From: Gemmatimonadota bacterium
Lineage (GTDB): Bacteria; Gemmatimonadota; Gemmatimonadetes; Gemmatimonadales; GWC2-71-9
Assembly (NCBI GenBank): GCA_016704275.1
Contig: JADJAK010000003.1
Location: 372,001 to 436,000, forward strand
Direction of reading: 5' to 3'
Length of the DNA: 64,000 nt
The notes under the pieces were generated by a model. That model did no database searches. It saw only the letters and a list, made by a program, of their open reading frames with translations, and was not told where the DNA came from. Positions within the stretch are counted from its first letter, which is position 1. The number at the start of each line of letters is the position of its first letter. The translations under genes were made by a program, and so were the position numbers. Below are positions 26,496-35,826 of this stretch, one piece after another.

Positions 26496-27509
26496 GTGAT
26501 TCGCGTCGCGCTCGACGCGATGGGGGGCGACCATGCGCCGGCCACCGAAGTGGCCGGCGCGGCGCTTGCCCTCCGCGAGTTGCCGCCGGAATTCTCGCTT
26601 CTCCTCGTCGGCCAGCCCGACGCGGTCGAGGCAGAACTGGCGCGCTATCCCGATCTCGACCGGAGCCGCCTCACGGTGGTTCCGGCCGCCGAGGTCGTGG
26701 GCATGGCCGAAAAGCCGCTGGCCGCCGTGCGCAAGAAGCCCAATTCGTCCCTGGTGATCGGCCTCGGGCTGCACCGTGACGGCGCCGCCGATGCCTTCGT
26801 CTCGGCGGGCAACACCGGCGCCCTGCTCGCCGGTGGCACCATCCTCCTCGGACTCCACGACGGCGTGGATCGCGCGACCGTCGCCTCGTCATTCCCGGCG
26901 CCGGACGGCTACGTCCTCGTCCTCGATGCCGGCGCGAATGTCGATTGCACCGCCAAGGAACTCCTCAACTTCGCCTACCTCGGGTCGATCTATGCGCGGG
27001 ACGTCATGGGACGTCCCGAGCCGAAGGTCGGCCTGCTGAATGTCGGCGAAGAGGATGAGAAGGGGAACGCGATCGTTCGGGAGGCGCATGCCGCGCTCCG
27101 TTCCCACCCGCGCATCAACTACGTCGGCAACATCGAGGGCCGCGACGTCGTCGTCGGCCATCCGAAGCACGGCCGCATCGATGTCGTGGTCTGCGACGGT
27201 TTCGTCGGCAACATCCTGCTGAAATTCTACGAGTCGATGGGGAAGGTGCTGGGCCGCGTGCTGAAGGCGGAAAGCCCCGGGCTGCTGCAGTCGCCCGAGA
27301 TGGCGCCGCTGATGCGCTTCCTCGATTACTCGGAAGTTGGCGGCGCACCGCTCCTCGGCGTGAAGGGAGTGCAGATCATCTGCCACGGCTCGTCGACCCC
27401 GATCGCCATCAAGAATGCCATCCGCTATGCCGTGAATTCGGTGCGGGTCGGCCTGAGCGACCACATCGCCACTGAACTGTCGCTGCGCGACGCCCCGGTG
27501 GCCGAATGA
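26496..27509 (+). CDS. plsX: Phosphate acyltransferase PlsX
   Basis: PlsX makes acyl-phosphate from acyl-ACP and so links fatty-acid synthesis to phospholipid synthesis at the membrane. The GTG start gives 337 residues. The N-terminus MIRVALDAMGGDHAP is the family signature. Further blocks are SAGNTGALLAGG, VVCDGFVGNILLK and HGSSTPIAIKNAI. It overlaps fabH by four bases (ATGA). Confidence 0.95.
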   Translation: MIRVALDAMGGDHAPATEVAGAALALRELPPEFSLLLVGQPDAVEAELARYPDLDRSRLTVVPAAEVVGMAEKPLAAVRKKPNSSLVIGLGLHRDGAADAFVSAGNTGALLAGGTILLGLHDGVDRATVASSFPAPDGYVLVLDAGANVDCTAKELLNFAYLGSIYARDVMGRPEPKVGLLNVGEEDEKGNAIVREAHAALRSHPRINYVGNIEGRDVVVGHPKHGRIDVVVCDGFVGNILLKFYESMGKVLGRVLKAESPGLLQSPEMAPLMRFLDYSEVGGAPLLGVKGVQIICHGSSTPIAIKNAIRYAVNSVRVGLSDHIATELSLRDAPVAE

Positions 27510-28498
27510 TCACGCGCCCCATCGCGGCGATCATCGGCGTCGGTGCCGCGGCCCCGAGTCGGGTGGTGACCAATGCCGACCTCGAGAAGACGCTCGACAC
27601 CTCCGACGCCTGGATCACCGAGCGCACCGGCATCCGGCAGCGCCACATCGCCGAGCGCTTCGAGACGCTGACCAGTTACTCCCTGGTTGCCGCCCAGCAG
27701 GCGCTCGCCATGGCGGGTCTCACGGCGGCGGATCTCGACGGGATCGTCTTCGCGACGGTCTCTCCGGATCATCGCCTGCCGTCGGCCGCCTGTGACCTGC
27801 AGGCCGCGCTGGGCATCGAAGGGTGCTGGGCGGTGGATGTCGTGGCCGCATGCCCGGGGTGGGTCTACGGGCTGACCATCGCCGAGGGCCTGATGGCGAC
27901 CGGCCACGGCGACACGATTCTCGTGGTTGGCGCCGAGAAGCTCTCCAGCATCGTCGACCCCGAAGACCGCGGCACCGCGATCCTCTTCGGCGACGGCGCC
28001 GGTGCCGGGATCGTGCAGCGGGTGCAGGGCGGGGAACGCGGCATTCTCTCGGCCTACCTGGGCGCCGATGGCAAGCTGGCCGATCTGCTGCACATCCCCG
28101 GTGGTGGCGCCGCCGATCCGCTCACCGAAGAGCTGGTGCGCGAGAAGCGCCACCTGATCAAGATGGCGGGCCGCGAGGTCTTCAAGGCCGCGGTTCTGGC
28201 GATGAGCCGCTCCACCGACGAGGCGATCCGCCAGGCCGGGATGACCGCCGACGACATCGACCTCCTGATTCCGCATCAGGCGAACCTCCGCATCATCGAG
28301 GCGACCGCCAAGCATGCCGGCATTCCGATGGAGAAGGTGTTCGTCAACCTCGATCGCTATGGCAACACCTCGTCGGCGAGCATCCCGCTCGCGGTGACGC
28401 AGGCTGTACTCGAAGGCCGCCTGAAGCCGGGGATGGTCGTGATGCTCGTCGCCTTCGGCGCCGGCTTCACCTGGGGCAGCGTGGTGGTGCGGTGGTAA
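27506..28498 (+). CDS. fabH: Beta-ketoacyl-ACP synthase III
   Basis: FabH starts each fatty-acid chain by condensing acetyl- or branched acyl-CoA with malonyl-ACP. The product has 330 residues. The catalytic triad is visible: Cys116 in VVAACPGWVYGL (the usual tip is CSGF or CAGF; here CPGW is unusual), His257 in LIPHQANLRI, and Asn287 in RYGNTSSASIP. The Pro and Trp after the active cysteine may affect primer choice. The start overlaps plsX; the end overlaps fabD by seven bases. Confidence 0.94.
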   Translation: MITRPIAAIIGVGAAAPSRVVTNADLEKTLDTSDAWITERTGIRQRHIAERFETLTSYSLVAAQQALAMAGLTAADLDGIVFATVSPDHRLPSAACDLQAALGIEGCWAVDVVAACPGWVYGLTIAEGLMATGHGDTILVVGAEKLSSIVDPEDRGTAILFGDGAGAGIVQRVQGGERGILSAYLGADGKLADLLHIPGGGAADPLTEELVREKRHLIKMAGREVFKAAVLAMSRSTDEAIRQAGMTADDIDLLIPHQANLRIIEATAKHAGIPMEKVFVNLDRYGNTSSASIPLAVTQAVLEGRLKPGMVVMLVAFGAGFTWGSVVVRW

Positions 28499-29424
28499 CC
28501 GTCCTCCTGTTCCCCGGGCAGGGGTCGCAGAAGGTCGGGATGACGCGTGACCTGGCCGAGGCGTTTCCGGCTGCGCGCGATGTGCTGCAGCGGATCGACG
28601 ACGAACTCTCGACGCCGCTGAGCACGTTGATGTGGGAGGGCCCCGAGGTCGACCTCACGCTCACGCACAATGCGCAGCCCGCGATCCTCGCCCATTCGGC
28701 GGCGGTGCTGGCGGTGCTCGGTGACAAGCTCGGCCCCGTCGCGGCGGCGGCTGGGCACTCGCTGGGCGAGTACAGCGCCTGGGTCGCCGCTGGCGCCCTC
28801 GAGGCGACCGACGCCGCCGTGCTGGTGCGCCGACGGGGCGCGCTGATGTACGAGGCGGGCCGGGCACGTCCCGGCGCGATGGCGGCGGTGCTCGGGCTCG
28901 ACACGGCCATCGTCGAGCGCTGCTGTGCCGAGGCGAGTGCCGCGGGCGGTGGCGTGGTCGTCGCCGCCAACCAGAATGCACCGGATCAGACGGTCATCTC
29001 CGGCGATCCGTCGGCGGTCGAGCGTGGTGGCGAGGCGTGCAAGGCCGCCGGGGCCAAGCGGGTGCTGCCGCTCAAGGTCAGTGGGGCGTTTCACTCGCCG
29101 CTGATGGAGAGCGCCGTGCGCGGGCTTCGCGATGCGCTCGACGTCGCCCCCTTCCGGACGCCCGCCTTCCCGGTCTGCGCCAACGCCACGGCCGAGCTGG
29201 TGGACGATCGCGACGACGCCATCCGGCTGCTCGGTGATCAGTTGACCGCCCCGGTGCGCTGGGTCGCCTCGATGCAGCGGATCGCGCGGGAGTACCCCGA
29301 CGCACGCTGGCTCGAGATCGGCCCGGGCAGTGTGCTCACCGGCCTCCTCAAGCGCATCGTCCCCGAGGCGTCCTGCACGCCGCTCGGGACCGCTGCCGAC
29401 CTCGAGACCTTCCTCGCCTCATGA
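28492..29424 (+). CDS. fabD: Malonyl-CoA:ACP transacylase
   Basis: FabD loads malonyl groups onto ACP. The GTG at 28492 gives 310 residues starting MVTVLLFPGQGSQ, the family start. The nucleophile is Ser90 in GHSLGEYSAW. The arginine block is RRGALMYEA, and the catalytic histidine lies in SGAFHSPLM. It overlaps fabH by seven bases and fabG by four. Confidence 0.94.
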   Translation: MVTVLLFPGQGSQKVGMTRDLAEAFPAARDVLQRIDDELSTPLSTLMWEGPEVDLTLTHNAQPAILAHSAAVLAVLGDKLGPVAAAAGHSLGEYSAWVAAGALEATDAAVLVRRRGALMYEAGRARPGAMAAVLGLDTAIVERCCAEASAAGGGVVVAANQNAPDQTVISGDPSAVERGGEACKAAGAKRVLPLKVSGAFHSPLMESAVRGLRDALDVAPFRTPAFPVCANATAELVDDRDDAIRLLGDQLTAPVRWVASMQRIAREYPDARWLEIGPGSVLTGLLKRIVPEASCTPLGTAADLETFLAS

Positions 29425-30164
29425 CCCTCCAGCTTGATCTCACCGGGCGCATTGCGTTCGTGACCGGCAGCACCCGCGGCATCGGCCGTGCGATCGCCGA
29501 GACGCTGCACGCCGCTGGCGCCCAGGTGGCGGTCGTCGGTCGGTCGGCGGCGAACGCGGCCGAGGTCGCGGCGGCCATCGGCCCGCGTGCCCGCGGCTTC
29601 GCCTGCGACGTCACCCAGCCGGATTCCATCCGGGCCGCGATCACCGCCTGCGAGGCGGAACTCGGTCCGATCGACATCCTGGTCAACAACGCCGGCCTGA
29701 CGCGCGACAACCTCCTCATCCGCCTCGGCCAGGCCGACTGGGATGAGGTGCTCGCCGCGAACCTGACGGGGGCGTTCGTCGCCACACAGGCGGTGATCAA
29801 AGGGATGATGAAGCGCCGCTTCGGGCGGGTCATCAACATCGCCTCGGTGGTCGGCGTGACCGGCAACGCCGGGCAGGCCAATTACGCGGCCAGCAAGGCG
29901 GGGCTGATCGGTTTTTCGAAGTCGGTGGCGAAGGAGTACGCGGCCCGGGGCGTCCTGGTGAACTGCATCGCGCCGGGGTTCATCGAGACGGACATGACGG
30001 CCTCCTTGCCGGAGACGGCCCGGGCGGCATTATTGGAGTCCATCCCGTTGGGTCGCCTCGGCGCCCCGGCGGACATCGCGGGAACCGTCGCGTTCCTTGC
30101 GTCGGAAATGGGGGCCTACATCACCGGGCAGGTCCTGGTGGTCGACGGCGGCATGATCGGCTGA
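29421..30164 (+). CDS. fabG: 3-oxoacyl-ACP reductase
   Basis: FabG reduces 3-oxoacyl-ACP with NADPH in the elongation cycle. It is a classical short-chain dehydrogenase of 247 residues. The cofactor motif is VTGSTRGIGRAI, followed by VNNAGLTRDN. The catalytic Ser lies in IASVVGVTGN and the Tyr/Lys pair in YAASKAG. The C-terminal GQVLVVDGGM is typical of FabG rather than other SDRs, as is its place between fabD and acpP. Confidence 0.94.
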   Translation: MTLQLDLTGRIAFVTGSTRGIGRAIAETLHAAGAQVAVVGRSAANAAEVAAAIGPRARGFACDVTQPDSIRAAITACEAELGPIDILVNNAGLTRDNLLIRLGQADWDEVLAANLTGAFVATQAVIKGMMKRRFGRVINIASVVGVTGNAGQANYAASKAGLIGFSKSVAKEYAARGVLVNCIAPGFIETDMTASLPETARAALLESIPLGRLGAPADIAGTVAFLASEMGAYITGQVLVVDGGMIG

Positions 30165-30201
30165 GCTGGTTCATCGTTCACACAACGCACAGAGGCATCA
30201 C

Positions 30202-30441
30202 ATGAGTGACGTGGCGGAGAAGGTCAAGGACATCATTGTCGAGGAACTGGGTGTCGAGCGCGAGAAGCTCTCCCCGGAGGCCTCGTTCATGGAGGATCTC
30301 GGCGCCGACTCCCTGGATACCGTCGAGCTGGTGATGGCCTTCGAGAAGGAATTCGACATCGACATCCCGGACGAGGACGCGGAGAAGCTGCGGACCGTGG
30401 GAGATGCGCTGAAGTACCTGAACGACAAGCTGGGGAAGTGA
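30202..30441 (+). CDS. acpP: Acyl carrier protein
   Basis: The 79-residue acidic protein carries growing acyl chains on a 4'-phosphopantetheine arm attached to Ser37 in the GADSLDTVEL motif. A 37-base gap after fabG includes an AGAGG ribosome-binding site, the only real spacer in this operon, which fits the higher translation rate needed for ACP. The fabF start follows after one base. Confidence 0.96.
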   Translation: MSDVAEKVKDIIVEELGVEREKLSPEASFMEDLGADSLDTVELVMAFEKEFDIDIPDEDAEKLRTVGDALKYLNDKLGK

Positions 30442-30442
30442 T

Positions 30443-31681
30443 TTGACGCGCCGCGTCGTGGTGACGGGACTCGGCCTGGTGACCCCGGTGGGGCTCACCG
30501 TGGACGAGTCCTGGACGAACCTGCTCGCGGGGGTCTCCGGCGCGGCGCCGATCACGAAGTTCGATCCCGTCCGGTCGTCGGTGCGCTTCGCGTGCGAGGT
30601 GAAGGGGTTCGATCCGCTCCCCTACATCGACAAGAAGGAAGCACGGCGCTACGACCTCTTCGCGCAGTACGGCCTGGCCGCCGCCCATCAGGCGATGGTG
30701 CAGGCCGGACTCGCGGAGCCGGGCACCATCAACGCCGCCAGGGCTGGCTGCATCATCGGGGCCGGCATCGGCGGCATGCAGACCTTCACCGACAACGTCG
30801 AGGCCTACCTCACCAAGGGGCCCGACCGTGTCTCGCCGTTCTTCGTCCCGATGTTCATTCCAGACATCGCGGCAGGATTGGCGTCCATTCGCTACAACCT
30901 CCGCGGCCCCAACTTCGCCACCGTCTCGGCCTGCGCCTCGGGCGCGCACGCCATCGGGACCTCGTGGCAGTTGATCAAGGGCGGCATTTCCGACGTGATG
31001 CTGGCCGGCGGCTGCGAGGCCGCGATCACCGGCCTCACGGTGGCGGCCTTCGGCAACATGAAGGCGCTGTCCACCCGGAACGATGAACCAACCCGGGCGT
31101 CGCGTCCGTTCGATCGCGGACGCGACGGCTTCGTCCTCGCCGACGGCGCCGGCATGATGGTGCTCGAGGAGTACGAGCACGCCAAGGCCCGTGGCGCGAC
31201 GATCCTCGGCGAGGTCATCGGCTACGGCGCATCGGGCGACGCGTACCACATCACCTCGCCCCCGTCGGATGGCCATGGCGCGATGCAGGCGATGCAGATG
31301 TGCCTCGAGAGCGGCAACATTTCGCTCGACGAGGTCGACTACATCAACGCGCACGGCACCTCGACGCCTCAGGGCGACATCGCCGAGACCAACGCGGTCA
31401 AGGCGGTCTTCGGCGACCGGGCCAAGCAGCTCATCTTTGCCTCGACCAAGTCAATGACCGGACACGCGCTGGGCGCGGCCGGGGCGATTGAAGCCGTCGT
31501 GTCCCTGCTGGTGGCTCGCACCGGAGAAGTCCCGCCGACCATCAACAACGATGATCCCGATCCCGAGTGCGATCTGGATTGTGTGCCGAACGTCAAGCGG
31601 AGTCAGCCCGTGCGCGTGGCCCTCTCCAACTCCTTCGGCTTCGGCGGCCACAACGTGACGTTGGCGGTCCGAGCTCTCTGA
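30443..31681 (+). CDS. fabF: Beta-ketoacyl-ACP synthase II
   Basis: FabF elongates acyl-ACP with malonyl-ACP. The TTG at 30443 gives MTRRVVVTGLGLVTPVG, the family start, in 412 residues; GGGGAAG precedes it. Catalytic residues are Cys164 in SACASGAHAIG, His304 in NAHGTSTPQGD and His341 in SMTGHALGAAG. The last base of its stop is the first base of the kinase ATG. A strong hairpin with a T-tract follows within 30-70 bases. Confidence 0.95.
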   Translation: MTRRVVVTGLGLVTPVGLTVDESWTNLLAGVSGAAPITKFDPVRSSVRFACEVKGFDPLPYIDKKEARRYDLFAQYGLAAAHQAMVQAGLAEPGTINAARAGCIIGAGIGGMQTFTDNVEAYLTKGPDRVSPFFVPMFIPDIAAGLASIRYNLRGPNFATVSACASGAHAIGTSWQLIKGGISDVMLAGGCEAAITGLTVAAFGNMKALSTRNDEPTRASRPFDRGRDGFVLADGAGMMVLEEYEHAKARGATILGEVIGYGASGDAYHITSPPSDGHGAMQAMQMCLESGNISLDEVDYINAHGTSTPQGDIAETNAVKAVFGDRAKQLIFASTKSMTGHALGAAGAIEAVVSLLVARTGEVPPTINNDDPDPECDLDCVPNVKRSQPVRVALSNSFGFGGHNVTLAVRAL

Positions 31682-34053
31682 TGACGACCCCGGTCATGCC
31701 GACCACTCAGCCCCCCCGCGGCGAACGCCGGCGGGGGGGCGTCGGTTTTTCGGCCTGGACGACGGCCCTGCTGGTGCTCCTCGGCACCGGAGGGATCGCG
31801 GTGGTCGCGGATCAGTGGTACGCCGGAGTGCGCAGCGAGCTGCTGCGGGAGTCGGTGCGCAACGAAGTGGTGCCGACCGCCACGGCGCTCGAAACGTCCC
31901 TGCGCGGTCGGATGGCGCTGCTGCATGGGCTCTCGTCCTTCCTCGAAATTCATTGGGCGAAGCCCGATCGCGCGAAGGAGTTCGACCGCTTCGCGGAGGA
32001 CATTCTCCGGGATGTGCCCAGCGTGCTCGCGGTGCAATTCGTCGCTCCCGACGGGATCATCACCCACATCTGGCCGCAGGCGGGCAATGAGCAGGCGGTC
32101 GGCCGGAATCTGTTGCGTGATGCCCGACCCGGCACGGTCGCCGACTTCCAGCGAGCGCTGACCGAGCCGGGAATCGTCGTGTCCGGCCCCACCGAGCTGT
32201 ATCAGGGCGGAGCCGGACTCGTCGGGCGACTCGCCGCGCGCGGCCCCGATGACTCGGTCATCGCCGTGGCCGCCGTGGTGGTGCGACTGGCACCGATCGC
32301 CGTAGAGGCGGGGCTCGAGAACCTTCCCAATATCCGGAGCGCGCTCGTCGACGAACGCGGCGCGCTGATCGTCGGTGATTCGACAGTGGTCGGGGCAAAC
32401 GGTCGGGCCATCCGCGCATCGGTCACCTTCGCGGGGCGGCAGTGGCAACTGTTGGCGATGCCGACTGACGGCTGGGCCGTGACGATCCGGGAGCGCGTCT
32501 TTCCGATGCGCACGGCCCTGGCGGCCCTCGTGCTCCTCGCCGCCGGGTTGGCACTCGTCCTGGTGGGGCGTCGCGACGCACGCGCCGAAGCGGCGCGGCT
32601 TCGGGGCGAGGAGAAGTTCTCCCGGCTCTTCTCGCTCACGCCGGACGGCGTGGCACTCACGCGCTTTGCCGATGGGGTGTTGCTCGAGGTCAACGAGGGC
32701 TTCGTCGAGTTGACCGGGCGCAGTCGGGACGAGGTGCTCGGGCGATCGGCCGTGGAGCTGAAGCTCTGGCCGACGCCGGCCGACCGCGAGGCGATGGTGC
32801 GCGCGATCTCGCGGGACGGTACGCTGACGGACTTCGCCGTCGCGCTGGTGCGTCCCGATGGCGCGGTCCGCGAGACGCGACTGGCGGGCCGACTCGTCGA
32901 CATCGACGGGATGCGCTGCGTGCTGATGATCATCCGCGACGTGACCGAGCAGCGGAAGCTCGAGCGGCGGCTGACCGAGGCGGCACGGCTCGAGTCGATC
33001 GGGCGGCTGGCTGGTGGGATCGCGCACGACTTCAACAATCTGATCACCGCGATCTCCGGCTATGGCCACCTGCTCGAGGCGCGGGTCGCCGATCAACCCG
33101 AAGCGTTGGCCGACGTGCAGGAGATCGTCCGCTCCTCGGCGCGGGCGGCGGACCTCACCTCGCAGTTGCTGGCGTTCGCGCGTCGGCAGGTGGTGCAGCC
33201 GCGCGTGGTCGACGTCAACGCGTTGATCCTCGACGCGAATCGCCGGTTGCGCCAGCTGGTGGGCGACGGTGTCGCGCTCAGCATTCGGCTCTCCCCGGAC
33301 CCGGCCCCCATCCTGATCGACCCCACGCAGGGCGACCAGCTGCTGACCAATCTCGCGGTCAATGCGCGCGACGCGATGCCCGAAGGCGGCACGCTCACCA
33401 TCCAGGCATTGGCGGTCCGCGATGAGGTGCACCTGACCTTCCGCGACACCGGCCAGGGCATCGCCCCGGAAGTGCTGGCGCACCTCTTCGAGCCGTTCTT
33501 CACGACGAAGCCGGCGGGGCAGGGCACCGGTCTCGGCTTGGCGACCTGTTACGGCATCATGGAGCAGGCGGGCGGGCGGATCGAGGTGCAGTCGACCGTC
33601 GGTGAGGGGGCGTTGTTCCGGCTGGTCTTCCCGCGGGCCTCGGCAGAGGTCGAGGCGGCGGCGAGTGCGGCGGCGGTCGAGAAGAAGGCCGCGGGTGGCG
33701 CAACGGTGCTGGTGGCAGAAGACGAGGCGCAGGTCCGCAAGCTGGTCGACCGGGTGTTGACGCAGCTCGGCTACGTGGTCCTCAGCGCGGCGAGCGGGGC
33801 CGAGGCGCTCGCGCTGGACGCAAACCATGGCGGCACGATCGACATGTTGCTCACCGACATGGTGATGCCGGGAATGGGCGGCGGCGAGCTGTCGCGCCGG
33901 ATCCGCGAGCGGCATCCGCAGATGAAGGTGCTGCTGATGTCGGGCTACAGCGAGGAGCTGGTGGCGGCCGAGCACGGCGACGTGCCGTTCCTGCCGAAGC
34001 CGTTCACGCCGGAAGAGTTGTCGACGAAGGTGCGGGAGGTGTTGGGAGGGTAG
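31681..34053 (+). CDS. Hybrid sensor histidine kinase (CHASE-PAS-HisKA-HATPase-REC)
   Basis: The product has 790 residues. A first membrane helix (about 24-43) leads into an extracytoplasmic domain resembling CHASE (about 50-235; GLSSFLEIH, then VQFVAPDGIITHIWP). A second helix lies near 272-295. Then come a PAS domain (about 310-430), HisKA with His449 in GGIAHDFNNL, and an HATPase with NLAVNARDAMP and GTGLGLATCYG. A C-terminal receiver has Asp726 in LLTDMVMPGMGG and the KPF switch lysine. No partner regulator is adjacent. The first 20 codons contain a terminator-like hairpin, so the start is less certain; ATG 31696 is an alternative. The 3' end overlaps the minus-strand paralogue array by 50 bases. 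Confidence 0.85.
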   Translation: MTTPVMPTTQPPRGERRRGGVGFSAWTTALLVLLGTGGIAVVADQWYAGVRSELLRESVRNEVVPTATALETSLRGRMALLHGLSSFLEIHWAKPDRAKEFDRFAEDILRDVPSVLAVQFVAPDGIITHIWPQAGNEQAVGRNLLRDARPGTVADFQRALTEPGIVVSGPTELYQGGAGLVGRLAARGPDDSVIAVAAVVVRLAPIAVEAGLENLPNIRSALVDERGALIVGDSTVVGANGRAIRASVTFAGRQWQLLAMPTDGWAVTIRERVFPMRTALAALVLLAAGLALVLVGRRDARAEAARLRGEEKFSRLFSLTPDGVALTRFADGVLLEVNEGFVELTGRSRDEVLGRSAVELKLWPTPADREAMVRAISRDGTLTDFAVALVRPDGAVRETRLAGRLVDIDGMRCVLMIIRDVTEQRKLERRLTEAARLESIGRLAGGIAHDFNNLITAISGYGHLLEARVADQPEALADVQEIVRSSARAADLTSQLLAFARRQVVQPRVVDVNALILDANRRLRQLVGDGVALSIRLSPDPAPILIDPTQGDQLLTNLAVNARDAMPEGGTLTIQALAVRDEVHLTFRDTGQGIAPEVLAHLFEPFFTTKPAGQGTGLGLATCYGIMEQAGGRIEVQSTVGEGALFRLVFPRASAEVEAAASAAAVEKKAAGGATVLVAEDEAQVRKLVDRVLTQLGYVVLSAASGAEALALDANHGGTIDMLLTDMVMPGMGGGELSRRIRERHPQMKVLLMSGYSEELVAAEHGDVPFLPKPFTPEELSTKVREVLGG
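31710..31750 (+). terminator. Intrinsic terminator-like hairpin after fabF
   Basis: GCCCCCCCGC (31710-31719) pairs perfectly with GCGGGGGGGC (31731-31740), with a further GGC/GCC pair in the loop. TTTTT follows at 31746-31750. It would end the lipid operon, but it lies inside codons 10-24 of the downstream kinase gene, so it may also attenuate that gene. Confidence 0.5.
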
Positions 34054-34751
34054 GGCCGTGCTTCGCCGCGTGGGCGCGCAGCGCCAGCGCGAGCACGAGC
34101 CGTTGATGGTCGCTGAGATCATCGACGGCGATCCTTCCTGAAGTGCCCGTCTCGAATGCCAGCCATGCCAGCACGTCGCGCAGCTCGCCGAGTTCGGCGA
34201 CCCGTGCCGTCGGCGCAACCGCCCCTGGGTTGGATTCCACCGGATCGACGATGATTGCCACCTTCGGCCTGGTCGATGATCCCGCCAGCGTCGCGGTAGC
34301 GCAGGTCGTCACCCCCTGGCGTCCACGTGAGTGATTCGCCCACGGTCTCAAGGCGCGTCCCCCACCATCCGAGCAACGCACCGACCGCGAGCGCGCCGGT
34401 GGCCCATGGCACCGAGAGCAGTCCGACTCCGGTGGCGATCATGCCGGCGAGCACGCCGGTCGTCGCGATGCCGATGCGCCATCCCGGACCCTTCTCGCCC
34501 GCCCTGAGCTTCATCACGCCGGCGAGGCCCAACATCGCCGCACCGAACAGCGCGAAGCCGACATAGAATCCCGCCGACGTCCGCGCGGTCCCGTTCACGG
34601 TGGCGACGAGGATCCAGACTGCCCCGATCCCCCTAAGCCACGTGCGCAGACTCGGCATGCGTGAGGGCTTGGCCTGCGTCTCTGCGAGAGTTGTCTCGAC
34701 GGCGGTCGCGAGGGCAGGGTCGTGCGATCGTGGCTGGAGCGGGGACGTCAC
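34004..34751 (-). pseudogene. Fourth tandem membrane paralogue, lacks Zn-ribbon, one frameshift
   Basis: The GTG start at 34751 overlaps the stop of the upstream paralogue. About 70 N-terminal residues are not Zn-ribbon-like; then come four hydrophobic segments (such as GIGAVWILVATVNG and AGMIATGVGLLSVPW). The frame runs to GGDDLRYRDAGGIIDQAE. The matching C-terminal part (VAIIVDPVESNPG to LVLALALRAHAAKH) lies in the next frame. Removing one base from the AAGGTGG run near 34259-34263 joins them. The C-terminal part aligns with the intact copies (for example DLSDHQRLVLALALRA beside DLSASERMALLIAVSA). The last 50 bases overlap the kinase gene tail to tail. Function is unknown. Confidence 0.6.
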
Positions 34752-35826
34752 GCCGGTTCCGCGAGCTGTCGATCGAGGGACTCGGCGATGGCCGCGACGC
34801 GCTCCGCTTCATCGAGGCCGGCGACTACTTCCGCCGGCGGCTCGGCGAGTCGGGCGCCAATGGCAACGAGGAGGGCGAGGCGCTCGCAGAGCTCCATCTC
34901 ACTGGTCGAGCAGGCAAGCGCTATCGACGTCGCGGCGTCCTGAGAACTGGTTCAAGATCGCTGGCAGCGAGCCGTGTTGCCGCCAGATCGCCCAGCCGCG
35001 TCCCGGCGCTTGGGGTGCGACCCGTTTGACGGTGAAGTCCCGGACGAGCTCCAAGAGGGCAACGTCAGCGCGAGTCAGCCACTTTCTCCGGGTGGTGGCC
35101 GTCGTGGTATCTCGGATCTGTCGCTGTCGTCGTCCCAGCGAAATACCTCGTGGCGCTCCCTCCCTCCGGCCAGTCCGAAACCGATGCCGACACCGACCAC
35201 CAGGCGGCAGCACGAGCCCGATCGGAGAATCGACATCGCAGAACGTCGGGACGATCGAAGGAACGAATAGCAACGGCACCCAGGGGCCCACGGATGCCTC
35301 CGGCGAAAGATCTCCTTCTCCAGAAGAGCGAAGCGAGCCACAAAAGCGAACAGTACAGCGCCCTCCGCGAGTCGCTGTGCCACAGCGTCGACAGGAAGCG
35401 GAATCCGTTCCAGCACCAGAACCCCGCGCCGCAGACGGCGCCGATGAAGGCGAACGCGGTTATCAGCCGTGCCAGGTGACGCCTCTTGCCGCCTTTGGGA
35501 GTGGATCTCGCGGCCTACAGCGCCGACCGGAAGAGTCGGGCACGGCCCCGACCCGGAGCAGGAGGGCTTCCCGCCGACGATGGCCATCAGTCCGAGACCC
35601 ATGCCGCCGGCACGCACTGCGCGCCTCGCTGCGCGCCAGCAATTCCGGGGTCGCCGCCACTTGCCGCCTCTGGCCCCAGGAGGTTCCAGTGCGCGCACGG
35701 TTCGCAGATGCGCCAGACCCGGTTGGCATCAGGATCAAAAGCCACGAGACGGGCGAGCGGAACGCTCGCCAACTCCTTGTTGGGAGGAAACGGCTTGCCG
35801 CACTCGAGGCAGCTGTCCTTCGCCAT
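34748..35826 (-). pseudogene. Third tandem Zn-ribbon/membrane paralogue, multiply frameshifted
   Basis: It starts at an ATG at 35826 (MAKDSCLECGKPFP) that overlaps the stop of the next paralogue. About 55 residues match the intact copy almost exactly, up to CEPCAHWNLLGPEA. After that, recognisable pieces jump between frames at least six times: ATPELLARSEARS, then a two-helix stretch (LARLITAFAFIGAVCGAG), then RYHDGHHPEKVADS, then WAIWRQHGSLPAI. The last is RLAEPPAEVVAGLDEAERVA up to the TGA at 34748. Shifts occur in both directions. It is either a recent pseudogene or a stretch of poor consensus. Confidence 0.65.

Noticed and set aside
31603..34218. Long minus-strand open frame (871 codons) opposite the histidine kinase
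   Set aside because: Same compositional artefact; no motif, and the plus-strand kinase domains are complete.
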